DNA of 64,000 nucleotides. It comes from an uncultured Bacteroidales bacterium (lineage in GTDB: Bacteria; Bacteroidota; Bacteroidia; Bacteroidales; F082). A program made the position numbers and the translations under genes. Under the pieces are notes generated by a model that saw only the letters and a list, made by a program, of their open reading frames with translations, ran no database searches and was not told the origin of the DNA. Location of the stretch: contig CAMHJX010000015.1 in the NCBI GenBank assembly GCA_946185535.1, forward strand, positions 1-64,000, in the 5' to 3' direction. Positions within the stretch are counted from its first letter, which is position 1. Each line of letters opens with the position of its first letter. Positions 55,133 to 63,528 of this stretch are shown in pieces.

Positions 55133-55165
55133 GGAAGCACACACTCAGTAACAATGTGTGCTTCC
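55133..55165. promoter_or_regulatory. Perfect 11-bp hairpin between ACP3 and KAS III copy 2
   Basis: GGAAGCACACA (55133-55143) pairs perfectly with TGTGTGCTTCC (55155-55165) around an 11-base loop. It lies in the 74-bp gap between the ACP3 stop and the KAS III start. No T-tract follows on the minus strand, so it is more likely an RNA stability or processing hairpin than a simple terminator. Confidence 0.6.
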
Positions 55166-55178
55166 AAAAGGTTTTGGT

Positions 55179-55406
55179 TTACTTTGACTCCACGAGATGA
55201 TACAGGTCCTCGATAGTTGTACAATTACGCAGGTCAGCGCCAGTAACGCGCTTGTCCATCTCATCATCAACCATCGAAATGATTGAAAGCGCTACTAATG
55301 AGCCCCACTCATCCAATTCTCTATATTTGGTTGCTGGGGTGAATTGTTCTGCCGGTGTGTCATCAAACTCGGCGGCAAATGCTTTTACAAATTCATCTAA
55401 TGTCAT
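55179..55406 (-). CDS. Acyl carrier protein 3
   Basis: The 75-residue product is ACP-like with Ser36 in LDEWGSLVAL; Gly replaces the usual Asp before Ser. It is related to ACP2. It lies between FabD and KAS III copy 2, as in a compact malonyl-ACP-using module. It probably needs a 4'-phosphopantetheinyl transferase encoded elsewhere. Confidence 0.82.
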   Translation of the reverse strand: MTLDEFVKAFAAEFDDTPAEQFTPATKYRELDEWGSLVALSIISMVDDEMDKRVTGADLRNCTTIEDLYHLVESK

Positions 55407-55449
55407 AATATAAAAATTTAAAGTGAAAAATATTGTTAATTGATACTAT

Positions 55450-56397
55450 TTAGCCTTCTTTGATCACTGAATAATCCTTAATTTTACCTTCATAAAATGG
55501 AATGTGAAGTAATGAGCTTACATAAGCGTGAGGCTTCATGCGATTCACTATTTTTTGAAGCGTATCATCAGTACCGACCTCATAATAGTGTGTCACTCCA
55601 TCGGCATCCATATTGTTAACCATATCCGTCCACAACACACTGCTGGTGATATGTTCAATTAAGTTAGCACGCAACTCGTCAGGATTGGTATGCGGCTTGG
55701 CATCCACACATTGATAAATGGGGATGCGAGGTGTTTTAAACTCCACTTCATTGATGATAGCACCCAACTCTTTTTTAGCCTCGTTCATAAAAGGTGAATG
55801 GAATGAGCCTCCGATGGCCAACGGCACAGCCTTCTTGGCACCTTCGGCCATAAAGGCCTTGCAGGCCATGCGTACACCTTTCTTGGTGCCAGTGATGACT
55901 ACTTGACCCGGACCATTGTGGTTGGCAAAATAAATAGCCTCACCCGTTTCATCCCAAATCTCTTTGATACGCTTGGCTACATATTCGTCTGAAAGACCAA
56001 TGACCGCGCCCATGCCAGTTTTTACCGGAGCGTTCTCGTATGCCTTTTGCCCAATCAATGCACGGTTAAGTACTAGCTTCAATCCATCTTCAAGTGAGAT
56101 GGCACCAGCAATCACTAATGCGGCAAATTCTCCAAGTGAATGCCCTGCCACTACATCAGGAATAATCTCATCCTGAGCCATTGCCAAGGCCACCTCATAT
56201 ATAAACACGGAGGGCTGTGTATTGCGTGTTTCCATCAGTTCCTCTTCCGTACCATGAAACATCACATCGGTAATCTTCCAACCGAGTGCCTCATCAGCAC
56301 GGTCAAACAATTCTTTCGCTTTGGGAGAGAAGACATACAAATCCTTTCCCATCCCTTCTTTCTGGCAACCTTGACCTGGAAATATAAATGCTTTCAT
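55450..56397 (-). CDS. Malonyl-CoA:ACP transacylase (FabD-like)
   Basis: The 315-residue enzyme transfers malonyl from CoA to an ACP. It shows GQGCQ at the N-terminus, the nucleophile Ser87 in GHSLGE, the substrate Arg in LNRALIGQ and His in GGSFHSPF near 202. It is complete and of normal length. Because it sits in the polysaccharide operon next to ACP3, it is probably dedicated to that carrier, which implies malonyl extension and not just transfer of a ready-made acyl group. Confidence 0.93.
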   Translation of the reverse strand: MKAFIFPGQGCQKEGMGKDLYVFSPKAKELFDRADEALGWKITDVMFHGTEEELMETRNTQPSVFIYEVALAMAQDEIIPDVVAGHSLGEFAALVIAGAISLEDGLKLVLNRALIGQKAYENAPVKTGMGAVIGLSDEYVAKRIKEIWDETGEAIYFANHNGPGQVVITGTKKGVRMACKAFMAEGAKKAVPLAIGGSFHSPFMNEAKKELGAIINEVEFKTPRIPIYQCVDAKPHTNPDELRANLIEHITSSVLWTDMVNNMDADGVTHYYEVGTDDTLQKIVNRMKPHAYVSSLLHIPFYEGKIKDYSVIKEG

Positions 56398-56407
56398 ATA
56401 CTTTGTA

Positions 56408-57484
56408 TTAATCTTTTAACCACGTATTTGGCCTAGGCCATAACTCTTTGATGATTCTTTCCGTATATTCTCCCATGCCTGAACAGAAAGCCGATTGGCT
56501 TAAACCTGGATTTGTATTAAATTCAATCAATACAGGTTCACCAGATTCTTCAATAGCGACATCCCATCCGACAAGATTGAAGAAAGGCAAGCGCAAATGA
56601 AGCCTCTTAACCAACTCTATCGCCTTGTCGTATGATGGCAGCTGATACCCTTCCAACACAATTCCCGTATCGGTCTTGACAATATTGTCTTCACTATAAC
56701 CTCCAAAGGCTTCTTTGCCCAGCTTACCGTCTTTTGAAATGGTTGTACTGATACCTCCAGAGCACTGATTGTCGATAACTTGATTCAATCGGCCAATTCG
56801 AACAACTGAATAAATAATCAAAACTTCCATTCCAGAACGGTATGAAAGAATACGCAATGTATTAACCGATGTCGGATTTAAGGCCGCCATCCTTTCATGT
56901 TGCTTGACACATTCTTGAACAAGGAAATTCTTTTTATACTGTTTAAATAAATCCTCGACCGTTAAGCCATCCAAAGTCGTCTTGCCGTCTTTTGAACTGA
57001 ACAGCTGCACACCACGGCCTTGAGACTCTCTAGAGGGTTTTATGATCACTCTATCCAAGTTACTACATAACGAAATAGCATCTTCTTTAGAAACAGGATT
57101 TCCTTCGAAGTAGAAATACCCATTCATATTCTTCAGAATAGTATGCGCTATGTTTTCATTCGGAAACAGCAGATCACACATATTCTTGTCACCATACGCT
57201 TTTAGCAAAGAATGGTCATTTGCTTTGGGTAGGATTTCACAAGCATAGATATTGGTGGGCACATATGCTTTATTAAACACACCCGTTCTAGAATAGAAGT
57301 ATTCATGGCTATACAAAGGAATCTTCTGTCCTATCATGCCTTGATAAAAATCTTGAACCTCCTTTTCTTGTTCTTTGGTGAGCTTTCTCAGATGTTTTAA
57401 GTCCTTGAAATTCTTAGTGATTTTTTCTTTATATTTTCTAAGCTCACGCTTTTTCTTTCTGTTGCGTTTTAGTTTTTCAAACAT
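56408..57484 (-). CDS. Sugar-transfer-associated ATP-grasp protein
   Basis: The start at 57484 (MFEKLKRNRKKKRELRKYKE) is preferred over the GTG at 57511, which lies inside the direct repeat. The 358-residue product begins with a basic coiled stretch and has an ATP-grasp fold (IIKPSRESQGRGVQLF, NLVGWDVAIEESGEPVLIEFN, metal-binding EFNTNPGLSQ). It matches the ATP-grasp family found in glycan loci with sugar transferases, and is not closely related to the triplet at 46-51 kb. It probably ligates a carboxylate to an amine on a sugar. Confidence 0.8.
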   Translation of the reverse strand: MFEKLKRNRKKKRELRKYKEKITKNFKDLKHLRKLTKEQEKEVQDFYQGMIGQKIPLYSHEYFYSRTGVFNKAYVPTNIYACEILPKANDHSLLKAYGDKNMCDLLFPNENIAHTILKNMNGYFYFEGNPVSKEDAISLCSNLDRVIIKPSRESQGRGVQLFSSKDGKTTLDGLTVEDLFKQYKKNFLVQECVKQHERMAALNPTSVNTLRILSYRSGMEVLIIYSVVRIGRLNQVIDNQCSGGISTTISKDGKLGKEAFGGYSEDNIVKTDTGIVLEGYQLPSYDKAIELVKRLHLRLPFFNLVGWDVAIEESGEPVLIEFNTNPGLSQSAFCSGMGEYTERIIKELWPRPNTWLKD

Positions 57485-57486
57485 AA

Positions 57487-57570
57487 TTATAAATTTTGTT
57501 TCATTGTCCACATCAGCAGATTCCGCCTTGCGTCAAAAGAATTAGGCAATGTCAGTCTAATCTGAACATA
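57487..57570 (-). pseudogene. 3' remnant of a capA-like gene
   Basis: A 27-codon open stretch ends at the stop 57487-57489, 2 bp before the ATP-grasp start. It encodes IRLTLPNSFDARRNLLMWTM then KQNL. The CapA-like protein at 59558-60712 ends LRLLTHDARRNLLMWTIK then RGCL. The match shows that this fragment is the tail of a capA-type gene left behind when the AAA/TOPRIM segment came to lie between capA and the ATP-grasp gene. Confidence 0.7.
57506..57535. repeat. 30-bp direct repeat, left copy
   Basis: GTCCACATCAGCAGATT then one variable base (C) then CGCCTTGCGTCA. It matches 59580-59609 at 29 of 30 positions in the same orientation and bounds the AAA/TOPRIM cassette. Confidence 0.9.
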
Positions 57571-57663
57571 CTAGACTCCATAACAAAGGCTGGTTCCGCC
57601 CCAGCGCTTCATGTTTTCAACAACATGCGTGCTACTATTACACCACTTTTGGAAACACTCGGT

Positions 57664-58293
57664 TTATAATCCTTGTATTCTATTAATCATTCGGTTTAAG
57701 CTATCAGAAACCAACCTTCCTGTTTCGGGCTTCCAAACCTTCTCAATAAAAGGTACAACTGCCGTATTGTATTCCTTGCCTTTACAAGTTTTATCATTGA
57801 GCGGAACCGATACTTGAGCTCTCACATCGGATTTTGTAGAGAGATGAGCCAACTGATGTGTAAAATGCCATGATGATTTCACATTCAAGGAAATCTCTGA
57901 CAATGGTTTCCGCCCTTGCATTTTCTGAGGAAGAAATTTCGGCATTTCAGTAAGCGGAATTCCAAAATAATACGCAAACCCTTCTGTGTCTGCCATCAAC
58001 CAAGCCTCCACTTCATCACATGCGATGTTAATAACAAACCCCGATGATTGTGTGATTCCATTGAGTAGGTTAGTCTTTCCGATGGGTGCACATGGGTCAT
58101 CATCCAGGTCAGTCAACAATATTATTGGATATTGTCGGGCAAGCTCGTTAAAACTTGAGATCTTGCTTTTTATTTCAGACCCTCGAGCTGGCAAGCTTTG
58201 GATAATATGCAATTTTGGATTGTAGTCAGACACTAAGCGTCTTATCACAGCCCTTGTTGCATCATCTTCGCCCGAAATAAAAACGTCTCGCAT
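57664..58293 (-). CDS. TOPRIM-like nuclease partner (DUF4276/RloB type)
   Basis: The 209-residue product has the acidic pattern of TOPRIM nucleases: Glu9 in FISGEDDATRA, Asp62 and Asp64 in LLTDLDDDPC, and Glu94/Glu96 in ACDEVEAWLMAD. This matches small TOPRIM-like proteins encoded beside AAA ATPases in anti-phage pairs (PARIS-, AbiL- or Rlo-like groups). It starts 2 bp after the ATPase stop. The exact defence family is not settled from sequence alone, and 123 bp after its stop contain no clear terminator. Confidence 0.72.
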   Translation of the reverse strand: MRDVFISGEDDATRAVIRRLVSDYNPKLHIIQSLPARGSEIKSKISSFNELARQYPIILLTDLDDDPCAPIGKTNLLNGITQSSGFVINIACDEVEAWLMADTEGFAYYFGIPLTEMPKFLPQKMQGRKPLSEISLNVKSSWHFTHQLAHLSTKSDVRAQVSVPLNDKTCKGKEYNTAVVPFIEKVWKPETGRLVSDSLNRMINRIQGL

Positions 58294-58295
58294 TT

Positions 58296-59471
58296 TTATG
58301 ACTCTTTTACTTGTGCGTTCATCTGCGCAACAGTACTAGGCTTGACGTACGGGATAACCACATCTCCAATGGTAAGCCCCGCCTCGATAGCGGCTTTCAG
58401 AGCCGGAATATCAGACACCACTTTTACAACGGTGCCCTCATTGGAAGTGTCCAAAACGAGCACCTCTTGCATACTGATACCAGCATTTGAAAGCATTTCA
58501 TAACTATGGGTGGTGACGAAAACCTGACGTTTCCTCCCTCTCTGAACACTTGCGATAAACTCGGGCATTTGCTCGACAATTCCACTATTGAGATTTATCT
58601 CGGGTTCCTCAAGCAATATGATTCCGTTGCCGTCCAACATGGCAAAAAGGAAACCTATAAGCCTTAAGGTCCCGTCAGAGAAAGCTGTTTCGTCCTGCAT
58701 ACTTCCACTCTTGCGCCAATGCTTGTATCTCGCCTCTATGTGAGGAACTCCCATGCTGTCTTTTTTGAAAGTCAACTCATCCAACTGGGGAACCACCGAT
58801 GCCAAAATCCCGTTTATTCTTTTCAGATAGCTTTTCTGTGTTCTTTCCGACAAAAGAGAAAGCCTATTCAGGAAATTCCTACCGTAATAATCTTCTTTTC
58901 CAGAAGTGAGTATGGTTGACCCCGACTCCCTTACCAGTTGAGGAATCACATTCAAGTATTCTACATCGGCAAAAGCGTCGCGGATAGCGCGAAAACTTCT
59001 GTTGGCTGTCGCCTGTTCAAGATGAGTATATTTTAAAGTGTCGGCATCTTCACCATGGTCATTGGACGACCTTTCGAGAAGATATTCTTTAGAGACGGCA
59101 TCAAAAACTTTCTCTTCCAACACATTAGCCTGATTCTTAGTAATACCGCCACCCACATTTTTGATTTTCAATGAATAGACCCACTTCAATTCGCCGCTTT
59201 CCATGTCTCTCAAGTCTGTCTCAATTGAAATATCAGTGCGTTTTCGTGCCGCAAGGCACCGTATTTTTGTCACCCCACCCCGCTGGTCAACCGCACTTTG
59301 CAAACCACCTCCTTGTCGGGCCACATCACGGAGAAACCTAATGCAATCCAAGAAGTTTGACTTTCCTGCAGCATTGGCGCCTATGATAAAACAACGTGGT
59401 GCCACTTTCACATCGCACTCGTGGAAGTTCTTCCAATTATAGAGTTTTAACCTTGATATATACAGACTCAT
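58296..59471 (-). CDS. AAA-type ATPase of a two-gene defence-like cassette
   Basis: The 391-residue RecF/SMC-like ATPase has Walker A GANAAGKS (31-38), Walker B IILLEEPEINLN (about 283-294) with an ABC-like FSDGTLRL before it, and the switch VTTHSYEML. This is the OLD/AAA_21 layout without a fused nuclease, the nuclease part being supplied by the TOPRIM gene 2 bp downstream. It has its own -7 box and sits inside direct repeats, so it looks independent of the polysaccharide operon. Confidence 0.82.
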   Translation of the reverse strand: MSLYISRLKLYNWKNFHECDVKVAPRCFIIGANAAGKSNFLDCIRFLRDVARQGGGLQSAVDQRGGVTKIRCLAARKRTDISIETDLRDMESGELKWVYSLKIKNVGGGITKNQANVLEEKVFDAVSKEYLLERSSNDHGEDADTLKYTHLEQATANRSFRAIRDAFADVEYLNVIPQLVRESGSTILTSGKEDYYGRNFLNRLSLLSERTQKSYLKRINGILASVVPQLDELTFKKDSMGVPHIEARYKHWRKSGSMQDETAFSDGTLRLIGFLFAMLDGNGIILLEEPEINLNSGIVEQMPEFIASVQRGRKRQVFVTTHSYEMLSNAGISMQEVLVLDTSNEGTVVKVVSDIPALKAAIEAGLTIGDVVIPYVKPSTVAQMNAQVKES

Positions 59472-59496
59472 ATTTCCCGTCTTTTTATAATCGATG

Positions 59497-59504
59497 CAAA
59501 GATA
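59497..59504 (-). promoter_or_regulatory. -7 promoter box for the AAA/TOPRIM pair (TATCTTTG)
   Basis: The minus strand reads TATCTTTG, a full TAnnTTTG match, 25 bp before the ATPase ATG. It lies inside the segment bounded by the direct repeats. No -33 TTTG is well placed. Confidence 0.6.
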
Positions 59505-59557
59505 GTCGTTTTTGAAATATAAAGTTTTTTACTGATAAGAAGAAAAACACTTTTGTT

Positions 59558-60712
59558 TTACAGACAACCTCTCTTTATCGTCCACATCAGCAGATTACGC
59601 CTTGCGTCATGAGTAAGCAGACGCAATAATGAATAGTCGTTAGTTTTGTTTTTCCCTCTAAGTTTATCTTTCCAACAAGTAAACAATAACTTGGTACACA
59701 GTTTCAATGACTGTGGATGTATCGTCTTGTCAATAATAGACATCTCCTTCATACCCAAATCAGTGCATATCTTTTTCAGATATGTGTTATATTTATCCTT
59801 GTTAGTCAAATACTGGCAAATGGTTTCATTGTGCTTGTTACGTGCTTCGTCATGATTAATTTCGATTCCAACATTATCCACATTTCTCGTATTCACCACT
59901 TCCCAATTCAGTTTTCCATCGGCAATGGTCATCACCACGCAAAGACCTTCGTACCAATGCGGACGATTGGTGGCACGATAGTCGTAGCCTTCTTTGCTGT
60001 TGAATAGGAAGTTACCAAGACTATAAAAAATAGGCTTTCCGTTGTATTCTTCCCAACCTTGTGGACAATGAGGGTGAGCTGCAATTACGCCGTCTGCCCC
60101 ATAGTCTATAAAATCGCGGTAGCGGGCAATTGTTTCAGGCAAAGGGATATCGATATATTCAATACCGTCGTGTGGCAAAATAAAAAGATAATCCACTTCC
60201 TTTTTTGCCTCTATGATGACATGGTTCACTTTCAGGTCGTTGATGTAGGCGCAACCCAATCCATCGTGTTTGATAACATCGTCAAAAACCCCAGTATATG
60301 CAGCAAAAGACAAACCAAGGAATCCAATCTTTATCCCATTCACTGCCACAATCTTGGGTTTATAGGCTTCTTCGTACGTACCGGCCCCAAAGGCAGCCTC
60401 ACCCAGGGCTGCTTTCGTTTTTTTGAAGCCTTCATCGCCCCAATCGAAGGCATGGTTATTGGCCAAAGAAAACACATTGAAACCAAGTTCTCGTAAAAAG
60501 TCAGGGACATCATCGTGTTGGAAAAAGCGTTCCCTACCTTGCGGAGGCATTTCCATTTCTGGTTTCAAAGGCACTTCGAAATTAATCACTTTCACATCAC
60601 AAGACTTTATCAGACTCTTCAAATAGTCTGATACACTAATTTTTGATGTTGAGGGTTTGGAGCAGAAATCGCCAGCAAAAAACAGTTTTATTTTATTATC
60701 CTTTGACAGCAT
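59558..60712 (-). CDS. CapA-like metallophosphatase-fold protein, copy 2
   Basis: The 384-residue CapA/PgsA-family protein has AGDFCSKPS, NFEVPL, LANNHAFDWGDEG and AAHPHCPQGWEEY, with SLGNFLFNS as the last metal site. It is only distantly related to copy 1. Its last residues, after NLLMWT, differ from the remnant at 57487, consistent with a new 3' end supplied when the cassette arrived. Its start overlaps the deacetylase stop by 17 bases. Confidence 0.83.
   Translation of the reverse strand: MLSKDNKIKLFFAGDFCSKPSTSKISVSDYLKSLIKSCDVKVINFEVPLKPEMEMPPQGRERFFQHDDVPDFLRELGFNVFSLANNHAFDWGDEGFKKTKAALGEAAFGAGTYEEAYKPKIVAVNGIKIGFLGLSFAAYTGVFDDVIKHDGLGCAYINDLKVNHVIIEAKKEVDYLFILPHDGIEYIDIPLPETIARYRDFIDYGADGVIAAHPHCPQGWEEYNGKPIFYSLGNFLFNSKEGYDYRATNRPHWYEGLCVVMTIADGKLNWEVVNTRNVDNVGIEINHDEARNKHNETICQYLTNKDKYNTYLKKICTDLGMKEMSIIDKTIHPQSLKLCTKLLFTCWKDKLRGKNKTNDYSLLRLLTHDARRNLLMWTIKRGCL
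59580..59609. repeat. 30-bp direct repeat, right copy (within the capA-like 3' end)
   Basis: This copy is coding: on the minus strand it gives the DARRNLLMWT end of CapA copy 2. It differs from 57506-57535 by one base. Confidence 0.9.
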
Positions 60713-62048
60713 ATTGTATTACTTTTTCACACCATTTGAAATAGTCTTGAATAAGCTTCCTATTGCGAATATAAATGTGCCACGTCAACACCAATTCGCC
60801 TTGATATTGATTCACAAAATCAATTGTTGATTGAATATCCAACCATCTTTCATTTTCTGACTTTACTTTCTCATCATAGCGAATTACTGTGTCCATGATC
60901 TGGCAGGGATGCTCAATTAAATTCATAACCCGTCTTTGATAAAGGTCAAATAGACGATAAGGAACACAAACACCACTTCTAAAGCCCTGTCTTTTATGGA
61001 AAACACAATTACTGATGTGCAAAGGAACTTCTGTAATGCTTTCCCACAAACGCAATGTCTCATGATTATAAAGCAAATGATGATTGCGACCAATAGTTGG
61101 TTTTTCTTGAAGTAATGTGATAATTCTTGATACTTCTTTATCCCATTGCTTTTTATTTCCAAACATATTTTGCGAAGGATGAAAACCTAAAACAATTTTC
61201 GCATTGTTTTTTTTCTTCAACTTTTCAACAATTTCTTTTGTCTCCTTGTCACCAAACAAATAAGTAGCTTCTGTTTCCCCTTTTCCACATACCTTAAAAT
61301 AAAACCATTCCAGTATATTGTACTTTTCAGCCAAAGCCGTATACAAGCCAAACTGACTATATCCCTTAGGAAATGTGCGTCTATATTTAATTTCCTCCAT
61401 CCAGGTTAAGTTCAATATTTTGTTTTTGGGAGCTCCGTGAACGGTTTGTCGCACAAAGTCTTTCACAATTCTCTTCCATGAAGGAGTAATGAAACCATCC
61501 ACATCATGAGAAAGCACTACTTCATATTCACGGGAAGTAAATTGGATTTCAGAAGGAAGTAGTTTTCGCAAAAAAACTGCATACTCGTTTACAAAAGGAC
61601 GATTGGATATGCCATGTTTCACAGCAAACAACAGGGTTTCGTCACAATCACCCTTTTCTTCCCTTCCCAGTAGCGACTCCTCCCAACGGGTAAGCATGAA
61701 AAAAGTGGAAGCAAAAATATCCAAACCAATTACTATAGTATCATCCTTTTTCTCAAACTTGTCTTCACCATATATAATCGGTAATTCTTGTTCTAAGCCA
61801 TGAAACCAACCCAAACTTGCTGGAACATTATTTAAATTCAAATAGGATAAAGGATCCGTATACTGATTGAAGAAATGGTCTTCAATGATGAGTTTACTAT
61901 TGGCAACGCTTAATTCATAGTTCACAGCATCATCCCTAAACTGGATAGCATAATCTTCATGTTTGCAGCCTAATATATCTGCAAATAGGACTTCAATAGC
62001 ATAAACCCGTTCTGGGATATTGTTATTTGGACAATTAATCTGTATCAT
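60696..62048 (-). CDS. Polysaccharide deacetylase-like protein with N-terminal accessory domain
   Basis: The 450-residue product has an N-terminal domain of about 120 residues seen in Bacteroidetes deacetylase-like proteins (I recall it as DUF7033). A NodB-like TIM barrel follows, with the metal motif VVLSHDVDGF near 190 and a second part around LVLTWHIYIRN near 425. It has no signal peptide, so a cytosolic role on a lipid-linked or nucleotide sugar is possible. It overlaps the flippase gene by four bases. Confidence 0.8.
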   Translation of the reverse strand: MIQINCPNNNIPERVYAIEVLFADILGCKHEDYAIQFRDDAVNYELSVANSKLIIEDHFFNQYTDPLSYLNLNNVPASLGWFHGLEQELPIIYGEDKFEKKDDTIVIGLDIFASTFFMLTRWEESLLGREEKGDCDETLLFAVKHGISNRPFVNEYAVFLRKLLPSEIQFTSREYEVVLSHDVDGFITPSWKRIVKDFVRQTVHGAPKNKILNLTWMEEIKYRRTFPKGYSQFGLYTALAEKYNILEWFYFKVCGKGETEATYLFGDKETKEIVEKLKKKNNAKIVLGFHPSQNMFGNKKQWDKEVSRIITLLQEKPTIGRNHHLLYNHETLRLWESITEVPLHISNCVFHKRQGFRSGVCVPYRLFDLYQRRVMNLIEHPCQIMDTVIRYDEKVKSENERWLDIQSTIDFVNQYQGELVLTWHIYIRNRKLIQDYFKWCEKVIQYAVKG

Positions 62049-63523
62049 AATTTATGCTTTTTTCTCTCCCAAAATCGAAGCTTTGCGGGGATAATGGTTA
62101 GAAAATAAGTATATGATTCTGGTTTGAACACAACGGACCAACCAATATAAATTACCAGGAACACCACTAACATCAACAATCCATTAAGATACATATTACC
62201 TTTTATTAAATAGCCAATCACAAAACCTACAACTGCAGCCAAAACGGACACTGCGGTAATAGGGAATAAATCTTTTAATTGTTGAGTCCATTTATATCCA
62301 ATATGTTTCGAAACAAGTCCAATATTAACCAAATAAGAAAACCAACTATTAATCGTTACACCAACCAAAAGACCTTTCATTCCCCACAAAACCAATCCTC
62401 CAACTATTGCCAAAACGCCAATTCCTCTTTTCAACAAAGTCCAAAGAAACATCGTTTTACTTTTACCAATAGCTGAGATTGTTTGAAGATTAATTGCTTG
62501 TAAACAATTGGGCAAACCCGCAACACAGAGTACTTGAAAATAAGGAACACTTGCCAACCAACGTTCAGAATATAGCAACACAAAAACTGGCTTGGCAAGC
62601 AATATCATAATGAACATCAAAGGAAATGTAAGATAAGAAAGTGTCGTGGTTAATCTTTTAATCATATTAATCATCATCGCTTTGTTATCTTGAACTTCTG
62701 CATACAAAGGATATGTCACTTCTGTCATCACTTTGGAAATACTATTGGAAACAAGTTTTTCAACACCATGTGCCTTAGAATAATAACCCATAGTAGAAGA
62801 ATTATATACTTTTCCAATTAGCAAGCCCTGAATCTGTTGTCCAAAATGATTAACCAAATGGGTCAAGAACATATAAAAACCAAAACTAAATAATTCCTTA
62901 AAAGATTTCCATGAAAAAGTCCATATCGGCCGCCATTTGATGAAGAACCAAAACACAATGGCAGGAATTGCTGCTGTAATCAAGTTTTGCGCCACCAAAG
63001 CCCATACGCCAAAACCTTTGTAGGCCATAAAAATGGTAACACCTAATGCAATAATTGATGTAGTTATTGTTACGATGGATAGCACTTTAAAATTCAACTT
63101 TTTCTTCAGTTGGTTACGCTGAACGATGTTGAAAGCATATATGAATAGCACCAAGCCCTGAACTCGAAGTACATCGCTCAATAGCGAAATGTCATAGAAC
63201 CTCGCAATTGCAGGTGCACTGAAAAATAAGATAACATACATCAGAACAGCCATGCCAAGGTTCCAATAAAAAATAGTTGAATAATCCTCTTGAGTAGGTT
63301 TTTTCTTTTGAATCAAGGCTGAGCCAAAACCTCCGTCAATAAAAGTCTCGGCTAACACCATGAAAATGGAGAGCATACCAATGCAACCATAATCATGAGG
63401 AGTAAGTAACCGAGCTAAAATGATGCCCGAGACAAACTGAATGAACATCATTGAGTACTTCTGCAATAATGTCCACACCATGCCGGAGGCGGCTTTTTGT
63501 TTTAAGCTTTTTTGCTTTGCCAT
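62045..63523 (-). CDS. wzx: Wzx-type polysaccharide flippase (MOP superfamily)
   Basis: The 492-residue integral membrane protein has about 12-14 helices. It opens with the WzxC-type pattern KQKAASGMVWTLLQKYSMMF and GIILARLLTPHDYGCIGML. It would flip undecaprenyl-linked repeat units to the periplasm for Wzy. The gene starts 5 bp after the opine dehydrogenase-like stop and overlaps the deacetylase gene (ATGA). Confidence 0.92.
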   Translation of the reverse strand: MAKQKSLKQKAASGMVWTLLQKYSMMFIQFVSGIILARLLTPHDYGCIGMLSIFMVLAETFIDGGFGSALIQKKKPTQEDYSTIFYWNLGMAVLMYVILFFSAPAIARFYDISLLSDVLRVQGLVLFIYAFNIVQRNQLKKKLNFKVLSIVTITTSIIALGVTIFMAYKGFGVWALVAQNLITAAIPAIVFWFFIKWRPIWTFSWKSFKELFSFGFYMFLTHLVNHFGQQIQGLLIGKVYNSSTMGYYSKAHGVEKLVSNSISKVMTEVTYPLYAEVQDNKAMMINMIKRLTTTLSYLTFPLMFIMILLAKPVFVLLYSERWLASVPYFQVLCVAGLPNCLQAINLQTISAIGKSKTMFLWTLLKRGIGVLAIVGGLVLWGMKGLLVGVTINSWFSYLVNIGLVSKHIGYKWTQQLKDLFPITAVSVLAAVVGFVIGYLIKGNMYLNGLLMLVVFLVIYIGWSVVFKPESYTYFLTIIPAKLRFWERKKHKL

Positions 63524-63528
63524 AAACG

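Noticed and set aside
37232-56397. Aryl polyene or ladderane biosynthesis cluster
   Set aside because: KAS, ACP, SDR and ligase genes are present, but there is no KAS II/chain-length-factor pair, no ammonia lyase, no dedicated lipid acyltransferase or MMPL exporter, and the genes are interleaved with PglD, Wzy and LicD.
57541-57663. Additional small gene after the TOPRIM stop
   Set aside because: Only short frames without a family match; the capA-like tail explains the 57487-57570 part and the rest shows nothing.
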